DNA of 7,188 nucleotides, from contig DIFZ01000064.1 in the NCBI GenBank assembly GCA_002419385.1, positions 1 through 7,188 on the forward strand, given 5' to 3'. Position numbers and translations under genes: made by a program. Positions 1 through 5,230 of the stretch are shown here, in pieces (position 1 is the first letter of the stretch; every line of letters starts with the position of its first letter). The notes under the pieces are model-generated. The model ran no database searches. It worked only from the letters and a program-made list of their open reading frames with translations, and was not told the DNA's origin. Source of the DNA: Geobacter sp. UBA5735. Lineage in GTDB: Bacteria > Desulfobacterota > Desulfuromonadia > Geobacterales > Geobacteraceae.

Positions 1-89
1 TCCCTGCCGGCCCGTTTAAGGAATCGGCGCGCAAACGCTTCATGTTGCCGATCTTCGCAAAGGATAACGACCTGAACATTACGACTCAT
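1..89 (-). CDS. Start of a TOPRIM/DUF4276-like partner of the ATPase (partial)
   Basis: The ATG at 89-87 overlaps the ATPase stop by ATGA, and a purine-rich GAGGGGGTGGG site precedes it. The frame stays open to the window edge for 29 codons. It begins MSRNVQVVILCEDRQHEAFA, a hydrophobic strand ending in an acidic residue pair and then a helix. This is the layout of the first TOPRIM strand and catalytic glutamate in DUF4276/DUF4435-type proteins. ATPase-plus-TOPRIM gene pairs are a common defence arrangement. Only the first strand and helix are visible, so the family call is inference from pattern and position; that this is a real coding start is much surer. Confidence 0.6.
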   Translation of the reverse strand, partial: MSRNVQVVILCEDRQHEAFARRFLKRAGR

Positions 90-1195
90 TTTTCCCACCC
101 CCTCGCAATGACCTCAGACAGCTTCAGCCCACCTTCAACCGCCATTTCGTTCAAAGGCCGGACAATTGTTACACCGGAGCTCTCCCGTTTCAACATAATC
201 CCCTTGTCACATCCGAGGTAGTCAATCAGTTCCGGGTGGTGCGAGCACAGAACTGCCTGCGGTACTGACTCACCGCACGCATCGGAAAGCTCAATAAGCC
301 AAGGCTGAATCTCCGCCAGCGCGATGTAATTATCCGGCTCATCGAGAAAGAGTGTATAGCCCTGTCCTACCGCAAGTTTCGCTAATGCGTACAAGGCAAT
401 TAGCGCCCGTTGACCATCAGAGATCTCGTCAAGCCGTAGTTCGTACCTTTCGGCGTACTGGTCAAACATCACAATCAGCGCACGTGTGTCCAAGCCAACC
501 TTCTCCATGCGGATGCCACGAAAACCTTCAATAACTTCCTGAAGTGACTTGGTGAAATCTGGTACCAGTTCCTGCCGTTCCAGAAGAACGTGCCGATACC
601 ATGCAGCGAAGTTACAGGCATCCCGTTTGAGCATCGTATCCTCAGTCGATGATTCCGCCTTAAAACTTGCCGGGTACAAACCGCAGACAATTACTTTCCT
701 CATGAAGTCGAGAAACTTACTTAGCCTCGTGTTGTCATTGCGCGGTGGAATTCGGGCCAAGGCTGATTCTGACCAATCCGCGCTGTATGGCGGCCCCTGT
801 GAATGGTCATCGCGGAAGAGATGCACCTCGCCTCTTTCAAAGATAAACAGGGGTCGGCCCTTTGCGTCAAGCCGTTCGAGTGAAATCCTCGCTTTTCTGG
901 TCATTCGTTCGTGCTCAATTTCCAACCTATATTTCAGATCATCATTATTTAAGACAACGTCGAGTTCGAACACTTGTCTGTCGCGCCTCTGCCATCGGGT
1001 CAACGTTGTCGTGGGGAAAGCATCATCATCAGTGACCTTTGCGTCACCACAAAGTAGGCGCCTCAATGCAAAAACGACATCTAACACGGAAGTCTTTCCA
1101 ACACCATTCGGCCCAAGTAGCAGTGTCAAATCCTGCAACTTAAGATCAAAGTTTACCAAACTCTTGTAATTATCTATGTAAATCCTCTTGATCAT
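86..1195 (-). CDS. AAA/ABC-type ATPase of the OLD/RecF/AAA_15 kind
   Basis: This 369-residue protein starts at an ATG whose ATGA overlaps the pglX stop, with AGGA 6 bases upstream. Walker A is GPNGVGKTS at residues 28-36, after the usual IDNYKSL strand. The ABC-like signature ISDGQRA is at 258-264, Walker B LFLDEPDN at 282-289, and the switch histidines CSHHPELID at about 317-325. Such ATPases bind DNA ends or phage triggers and control a partner nuclease in several defence systems (OLD, Gabija, PARIS). There is no TOPRIM domain in this chain; the following gene, overlapping by ATGA, probably supplies the partner. Hand-counted blocks are 42% GC (661-720) and 33% (901-960), lower than the pglX ends, which suggests separate acquisition. 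It is an accessory gene within the BREX locus, and its exact system is not established. Confidence 0.87.
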   Translation of the reverse strand: MIKRIYIDNYKSLVNFDLKLQDLTLLLGPNGVGKTSVLDVVFALRRLLCGDAKVTDDDAFPTTTLTRWQRRDRQVFELDVVLNNDDLKYRLEIEHERMTRKARISLERLDAKGRPLFIFERGEVHLFRDDHSQGPPYSADWSESALARIPPRNDNTRLSKFLDFMRKVIVCGLYPASFKAESSTEDTMLKRDACNFAAWYRHVLLERQELVPDFTKSLQEVIEGFRGIRMEKVGLDTRALIVMFDQYAERYELRLDEISDGQRALIALYALAKLAVGQGYTLFLDEPDNYIALAEIQPWLIELSDACGESVPQAVLCSHHPELIDYLGCDKGIMLKRESSGVTIVRPLNEMAVEGGLKLSEVIARGWEK

Positions 1196-3222
1196 GTTTT
1201 ATCCTTTCCGGCAGCTCGTGCCGCCTGCTTGATTTTGTTTGTATAGTGGCAGTCGTTCCAGCGGTTACCGTCGAAAGATTTGCCTCCTATGAAGTCCGCT
1301 GTCTTTTCATCCCAGTTCCAGAACCAGGGGTATTCCTCTTTGGGCCGCTGCGGTTCCTTGCCGCGATCCTTGGTCCATTTGATATTGGGCTTGTAGCGGA
1401 GGATTCCTGCGCCTTTCTTGCCGTCGGGCAGGTCGCTGGCGAGGAACGGGCGGATGTTTAGCCGTACGCCGTCGTTGATGTCCGGCTCCCAGCCGATGGG
1501 CTGTTTTGCCAACGGCTTCCAGCGGACGAAGATGTCGAAAGGCGGATCGCCTTCGAGTATCGCCACCAACCGTTTCTGGAGTTCCAGCGCCGCGGCCAGA
1601 CGATCCTCCGCCCCGCTCTCGCCGCGCTTCACGTCGTCCTTCTGGCGCGTGATCCACTCGCCGAGGTAGGCGTAGGTAAGACTCTCCAGCAGGCGCCGGC
1701 CCTTACCGCCTTCTTCGCAGAGCTTGTGGTAGTTGACCAGGGCATGGAAGCCGTCGCGTTTACGTCCGTCCCAGATATGCCACACGAACGGCCGGTCGTG
1801 GAACAGCTTGCAGTGCTGCTCAAAGAAACCATTGCGGAGCCAGTCGTCAAGGTCGGTCCCGCCGGCAAGTTCCCGCATCTGCTCCGGCTTGATGCCCGCC
1901 GCACTGAGCAATGCTTCAAGCCGCGCGGCAGCGGGTTCCTCGCCGCGCACCGCAGGAATGCAGACGATGCCATCATTGTCCGCAAATTTGGCAAGTTCCT
2001 CGCACTGCTTGACCAGCGCCCGCGCCCGCTTGCTCAGACGCATCCCCATTTCCCCCTCTCCCTCTGGGAGAGGGTCGGGGTGAGGGTCTTCCGCCGGCCA
2101 GCGGTAGCCTAAAAGCCGTGCAACGGCGACTTGCAGCATCACTTCTTCCCTGGCTTCATAAGGATACCCGTGGAAAAGCCACTGCGTCGGATCGTCGCTC
2201 TCCGGCTCGGGCAGGCCGTGGGGGTATTTCTCTGCGGCGACCTTTTGCCAGTGGGCAAGGTCGAAAGGAACCTTTGCCAACGAGGAATTCGACACTCCCA
2301 AAGCGTTATCCACTGACCTCACTGAATCAACATACTCTTTAGAGGAGCAGAACGTCCACAGGGCTGGAACAATTCGCGCGTCAGTAGGCACAATGCACGA
2401 AACGGTTCCGTCAAACGCCTCTCCTTTAAAAATGGTGGCATTCAGATTGGCCATCTGATTGACGATTACCCCTTCCCTGTCCCATGCGCTCTGTCCTTGG
2501 AAGCGGGCGAAGGCAGCGCTGTTGGCCCACCAGATGATCTTCTCCCTTCCTCCATAGGGCATCGTGGTCTTGGTTGTCCCTTGCTCGAACCGCCACTCAT
2601 TTCTGGGGTCTACCATCTCCCAGAAATTGCGGCAAAGCCATGGATCATCTCCGCTCTTTATGCCCTGCACGCTTTCCACGCACGCCTCAAGCAAGGAAAC
2701 ACCAGCATCCATCACGGCGCTTATGACATGGCCCTGTACTTCCCATAGACGCGACTGCACGATGCCAGTGATGGCTCCATTGCGAAGGGTCCGGGCCTTG
2801 TCTTGGGCGTTTTTATCTGCCACTGCCTCAACAAAACGAACCCTAGACTCTTCATTCGGCGTGGTCTTCTGAATCATATACAACCCCACGTTCACAACTT
2901 CTCCAGAGATCGTTTCAAATGCACGCGGTCCTAGTCGGCCTATGAGGATCAACGAGCGTCTGCTCAGTATGCGGTCGCGGAAAGTCTCGTAAGCGGTCTG
3001 AGCTTGCCACGCCTGCGGAGCAACTAGCGCGATCACACCGTCCGGCGACAGAGTATCCGACGCGCGCTCAAGGAATACGGTGGCTAAGTCTGTCCGGGAG
3101 AGAGGGAAGTGATGTTCACAGAAATCCTTGAGAATTGTGGACTGTTTTCCACGTGCTAGGTAGGGGACGTTCGTAATCACAAGCGTATATTGACCGGCCA
3201 GAAGGTCGGCAGCCTTGACCAT
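1192..3222 (-). CDS. pglX: PglX BREX adenine-specific DNA methyltransferase, catalytic and C-terminal part (frameshifted)
   Basis: This is the second frame of pglX. The ATG at 3222 is internal, with no ribosome binding site of its own. In this frame PglX-like sequence extends upstream to about 3276 (KAEKTDDESREQAIAAAG). The NVPY motif IV at residues 18-21 is the form typical of PglX rather than a defect. The region after it (residues about 130-340) should hold the target-recognition part. A palindrome-derived peptide (DPHPDPLPEGEGE) follows GYRWPAE near residue 384. The C-terminus carries the PglX-type stretches GIVCIPAVRGEEP, QPIGWEPDINDGVRLNIRPF, KWTKDRGKEP and DGNRWND. Joined across the shift, the protein would be about 1,304 residues, or about 1,130 without the inserted pieces, a normal PglX size. 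The stop overlaps the next gene start by ATGA, so the downstream ATPase is translationally coupled to it. Confidence 0.88.
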   Translation of the reverse strand: MVKAADLLAGQYTLVITNVPYLARGKQSTILKDFCEHHFPLSRTDLATVFLERASDTLSPDGVIALVAPQAWQAQTAYETFRDRILSRRSLILIGRLGPRAFETISGEVVNVGLYMIQKTTPNEESRVRFVEAVADKNAQDKARTLRNGAITGIVQSRLWEVQGHVISAVMDAGVSLLEACVESVQGIKSGDDPWLCRNFWEMVDPRNEWRFEQGTTKTTMPYGGREKIIWWANSAAFARFQGQSAWDREGVIVNQMANLNATIFKGEAFDGTVSCIVPTDARIVPALWTFCSSKEYVDSVRSVDNALGVSNSSLAKVPFDLAHWQKVAAEKYPHGLPEPESDDPTQWLFHGYPYEAREEVMLQVAVARLLGYRWPAEDPHPDPLPEGEGEMGMRLSKRARALVKQCEELAKFADNDGIVCIPAVRGEEPAAARLEALLSAAGIKPEQMRELAGGTDLDDWLRNGFFEQHCKLFHDRPFVWHIWDGRKRDGFHALVNYHKLCEEGGKGRRLLESLTYAYLGEWITRQKDDVKRGESGAEDRLAAALELQKRLVAILEGDPPFDIFVRWKPLAKQPIGWEPDINDGVRLNIRPFLASDLPDGKKGAGILRYKPNIKWTKDRGKEPQRPKEEYPWFWNWDEKTADFIGGKSFDGNRWNDCHYTNKIKQAARAAGKDKT
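2051..2088 (-). repeat. Palindromic element, copy 4 (alone, in the pglX C-terminal half)
   Basis: The coding strand reads GACCCTCACCCCGACCC, TCTCCC, an AGA centre and GGGAGAGGG. It is translated as DPHPDPLPEGEGE between RWPAE and MGMRLSKRARALV. It is in frame, and its orientation is the same as the copy at 3851. Confidence 0.8.
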
Positions 3223-5105
3223 GCCGGCGGCGGCAATTGCCTGCTCGCGGCTTTCGTCATCGGTTTTCTCAGCCTTAAGAACTGCTGAAGGTATGGCTGG
3301 ATCGTTTCATAATCGGCGGCAAAAACGTCTGCCTGGAGTTGCTTGGGATTGATGAGCGACCCCAACGTCGGCGCCTGCGAAAAGAGGCGGTGCAAATTAC
3401 GAAGGCCGTTTTTGACGCGCTCTTGTTCATCCATTTGCGTGGGCATGCCTGACTGTTCGGCCAGCTTCACCCATTGTTCTTCCGTCGCTTGCGGCCCGAT
3501 GCCCGTGCAGGCAATGTGGAGTTCCGGCAGCGGCCTGTAGCCCAGTTGACCACCCTCACCCCGACCCTCTCCCGTCGAGGGAGAGGGCGAATAGGTCCAG
3601 GCGGCCAGCGCCAAAGCGAAAGCGGCAATCTGGCAGCAACGCTCATCAATCTCCAGTCCGTGAATATTATCGCGCAGCACTGCATCGACGGCTTCACGCG
3701 TTGACAAACCTTCCTCAATCATACGGATCGGTACGAGGTGATGGAATAACGCAACCAGGAAATGACCGGACCCACAGCAGGGATCGAGTCCCTTAATACC
3801 TTTGGCGTACTTGGGCCAGCCGTCAAACGTGCCGGCGGCAGGACGCCAGATCTCCTCTCCTGCCGGGAGAGGGTTAGGGTGAGGGTCTTCTACTTGCAGG
3901 GCATCGTAAACAGCCTGCATTACCGATTCCGTTTCTTGAAGCACCTGATGATTCCAAAAACGAAGGATACGGATTCCTTGCTCCGTCAGAAAACCAGCTC
4001 GCTTTTCATCATAATGCCTGTTTTTCTCTTCATTGTGCTGCCCGCCATCAATTTCAATTGCTAATTTTTCATCATGACAATAAAAATCCAGCACGTATCT
4101 ATCGATGGGATGCTGTCTTCGAAACTTCTTATTCAATAAACGCCGATCACGAAGCAATGCCCACATCAATTGCTCTGCATCCGTTTGATTGCGGCGCAGG
4201 TCACGTGCATTTTTTAGAATTTCTTCCGGCAAACCTGGCTTCTTCTTGCCCTCACCCCACCCCTCTCCCGGAGGGAGAGGGAGCTTTATGAACCGCAGAT
4301 AGTCCCATGACACACCGGGCAAGGCGAGTTTCATTCGGAGTTCGTCTTCGGTTTTGGCGTTAGCGGCGTCCTTGGCGTCAAGTTTTTTCCCCGCCCACCA
4401 CGCTCCAAGTGTGTTGTGGATCAGGAACTCCACCATGTACGGCTCGGTGAATAGTTGCGTCACCGCGGCGATTTCATCCGCGCCTATTTTTGCCTCGGAA
4501 TCATTGACCTCTTTCTTTCTTTTTGTCTGCCAGAACTGGTAAACCCATCCCAGCGCGTCAGACGCAGTGAAGGCGGCTACCGGCAACGACGCCAGGAGTC
4601 TCTCCAGCTTGAGCATATGCTCGGTGGCAAAGGTTACCTGAAGCAGCGGGTCGTCCGGCCGGAAGATTTGCGGCAGCATCCGCTGGGCGCAGCGTGAAGC
4701 GTACACCCACACATCCACGCCCGCTTCGGCGGCCAATTCTTCCGCCTCCGTCAGGCTGATGGCCATGTTCTCTTCCGGCTCAATGAGCAAATTGTTCTCG
4801 GCCAGGAACCGGGCGAAAAGCATCCGGTGCCAGTGCTCGTAGGCGCACTCGCCGGCCAGGTGATCAATTTCGTGGTCCTTGCCGCTGGTGTCCGCTCTGG
4901 GCAACTTCCGATCCCCAAGCTGCCGCGCACGCACGCGCAAATGGTTGCGCAATTTGCATTGCTCCGGATTCATGTGCGGGTAAGACTCGTAATGGTTAAC
5001 CGCCAGGGCTTCCAGGGCAGCCCGCGCGCCAATCTCGGCGGCGTCTCGTGCTTCTATGATAACACGTTCCAGTTTGTTCCGTAGATCAGAGGGCAGTGTG
5101 GACAA
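3177..5105 (-). CDS. pglX: PglX BREX adenine-specific DNA methyltransferase, N-terminal part, with inserted DUF559 nuclease domain (frameshifted)
   Basis: This is the first 642-residue frame of a broken pglX. It starts at TTG, supported by a GGAGGT site. Residues 1-270 are the helical PglX N-terminal region, with the recognisable LGWVYQFWQ, QLFTEPYMVEFLIHNTLG and SWDYLRF stretches. Residues about 275-418 are foreign: a Pro/Gly-rich palindrome peptide, a full DUF559 domain (TDAEQLMWALLRDR, KFRRQHPID, YVLDFYC, IEIDGGQHN, ILRFWN), then a second palindrome peptide. PglX resumes at WRPAAGTFDGWPK, followed by SAM-binding motif I DPCCGSGHF at residues 440-448. Near residue 520 a third palindrome peptide (SPSPSTGEGRGEGG) interrupts the ALAAW...GYRPLPELHIAC stretch. 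True homology ends near residue 610 (QQFL); the remaining 32 residues are out-of-frame read-through. PglX normally methylates an adenine in a non-palindromic site to mark self DNA and needs the other BREX proteins for restriction. Alone, this fragment lacks the catalytic NPPY-type motif. Confidence 0.88.
   Translation of the reverse strand: MSTLPSDLRNKLERVIIEARDAAEIGARAALEALAVNHYESYPHMNPEQCKLRNHLRVRARQLGDRKLPRADTSGKDHEIDHLAGECAYEHWHRMLFARFLAENNLLIEPEENMAISLTEAEELAAEAGVDVWVYASRCAQRMLPQIFRPDDPLLQVTFATEHMLKLERLLASLPVAAFTASDALGWVYQFWQTKRKKEVNDSEAKIGADEIAAVTQLFTEPYMVEFLIHNTLGAWWAGKKLDAKDAANAKTEDELRMKLALPGVSWDYLRFIKLPLPPGEGWGEGKKKPGLPEEILKNARDLRRNQTDAEQLMWALLRDRRLLNKKFRRQHPIDRYVLDFYCHDEKLAIEIDGGQHNEEKNRHYDEKRAGFLTEQGIRILRFWNHQVLQETESVMQAVYDALQVEDPHPNPLPAGEEIWRPAAGTFDGWPKYAKGIKGLDPCCGSGHFLVALFHHLVPIRMIEEGLSTREAVDAVLRDNIHGLEIDERCCQIAAFALALAAWTYSPSPSTGEGRGEGGQLGYRPLPELHIACTGIGPQATEEQWVKLAEQSGMPTQMDEQERVKNGLRNLHRLFSQAPTLGSLINPKQLQADVFAADYETIQPYLQQFLRLRKPMTKAASRQLPPPAWSRLPTFWPVNIRL
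3270..3281 (-). other. pglX: Frameshift site in pglX
   Basis: Upstream coding reads QQFL and downstream coding reads KAEKTDDESREQ. The two meet at minus-strand TTCTTAAGGCTG and differ by one base. Adding one A in the TTAAG run (TTA AAG GCT GAG) would join them into one frame. No long homopolymer and no X-XXY-YYZ slippery heptamer in the right phase is seen, so a one-base deletion or a sequencing error is more likely than programmed slippage. Confidence 0.85.
3551..3588 (+). repeat. Palindromic element, copy 3 (alone, in pglX)
   Basis: The + strand reads CACCCTCACCCCGACCC, TCTCCC, a GTCGA centre and GGGAGAGGG. On the coding strand it gives SPSPSTGEGRGEGG, in frame between ALAAW and GYRPLPELHIAC, which normally lie next to each other in PglX. 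Confidence 0.8.
3851..3888 (-). repeat. Palindromic element, copy 2 (end of the DUF559 cassette next to motif I)
   Basis: The minus strand reads GACCCTCACCCTAACCC, TCTCCC, a short centre and a slightly decayed GGAGAGGAG arm. It is translated as EDPHPNPLPAGEE. It is the inverted partner of the copy at 4248, and the PglX sequence WRPAAGTF resumes directly after it. Confidence 0.8.
4248..4283 (+). repeat. Palindromic element, copy 1 (outer end of the DUF559 cassette, pglX N-side)
   Basis: The + strand reads CCCTCACCCC, then ACCCCTCTCCC, a GGA centre and GGGAGAGGG, forming a hairpin of CCCTCTCCC against GGGAGAGGG. In pglX it is read on the minus strand as LPLPPGEGWGEG. Its orientation matches the copy at 3551 and is opposite to those at 3851 and 2051. 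Confidence 0.8.
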
Positions 5106-5113
5106 CGTTCAGG

Positions 5114-5119
5114 ACCTCC
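5114..5119 (-). promoter_or_regulatory. Strong ribosome binding site GGAGGT for pglX
   Basis: GGAGGT lies 8 bases upstream of the TTG at 5105. It decides that this non-ATG codon is the pglX start: the next in-frame ATG is at residue 45, inside sequence that is already PglX-like. Confidence 0.7.
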
Positions 5120-5139
5120 CAGTTACATGGCGCAACATA
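5119..5139. repeat. Direct repeat, copy 2, next to the pglX ribosome binding site
   Basis: This is the second 21-base unit (CCAGTTACATGG, CGC, AACATA on the + strand). It abuts and shares one base with the Shine-Dalgarno of pglX. A protein bound here could block pglX translation start or transcription into it. The stretch between the copies (5140-5205) has no gene. It holds a TTGACA hexamer on the minus strand at 5183-5178, but no convincing -10 box at the usual distance. Confidence 0.6.
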
Positions 5140-5205
5140 AATGCCTATCTACAAGTGGCGGATACTATTAGATATTTTGTCAACCAAAGGCGCCATAGCC
5201 TTCTT

Positions 5206-5226
5206 CCAGTTACATGGGCGAACATA
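5206..5226. repeat. Direct repeat, copy 1 (CCAGTTACATGG-n3-AACATA)
   Basis: This 21-base unit lies 4 bases past the stop codon of the AlbA_2 gene. It matches the unit at 5119-5139 at 18 of 21 positions. The first 12 and last 6 bases are identical and only the central three differ (GCG here, CGC there). The copies are 66 bases apart, edge to edge, in the spacer between two genes. They could be protein-binding sites or recombination scars; nothing else identifies them. Confidence 0.6.
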
Positions 5227-5230
5227 TTTT

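Larger units (their letters stand above)
3851..4283. mobile_element. Candidate DUF559 nuclease cassette bounded by inverted palindromic elements, inserted in frame in pglX
   Basis: About 430 bases (144 codons) separate the PglX stretches SWDYLRF and WRPAAGTF, which are close together in ordinary PglX. The cassette is bounded by two copies of the CCCTCACCC palindrome in opposite orientation, with CCCTCAC arms facing inward. The interior encodes DUF559, a Vsr/PD-(D/E)XK-like endonuclease domain. Its conserved TDAE, FRRQHPI, DFYC, IDGGQH and RFWN residues are all present. The interior is AT-rich: counted by hand, 4021-4140 is 35% GC, against 67% in 4681-4740 of the same gene. No separate start codon with a ribosome binding site is evident, so the domain is made as part of PglX. 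I infer a mobile unit; no target-site duplication can be proved. Confidence 0.6.

Noticed and set aside
549..1169. Long plus-strand open frames opposite the ATPase, pglX and AlbA_2 genes (for example 549-1169 and 5141-6130)
   Set aside because: They are antisense to genes with clear family motifs, show low-complexity Ser/Arg-rich or unfamiliar protein sequence, and have no supporting start context.
3157..3168. NVPY instead of NPPY as a damaged methyltransferase motif
   Set aside because: NVPY is the usual form in BREX PglX proteins, so it is not a sign of inactivity.
3270..3281. Programmed -1 ribosomal frameshift joining the two pglX halves
   Set aside because: The sequence at the junction (CAG TTC TTA AGG) has no slippery heptamer in the required phase, and PglX is not known to use frameshifting.
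3551..3588. Palindromes as transcription terminators
   Set aside because: They form GC-rich hairpins but lie inside coding sequence, lack a following T run, and are translated in frame.
2051..4283. CRISPR array
   Set aside because: The four palindromes are hundreds of bases apart, in alternating orientation and within a gene; there is no regular spacer length.
5178..5183. Minus-strand TTGACA as a -35 box for pglX
   Set aside because: The hexamer is perfect, but at a 17-base spacing the -10 position reads CGCCAC. Better AT-rich hexamers are only 3-10 or 23 bases away, so I do not call a promoter.
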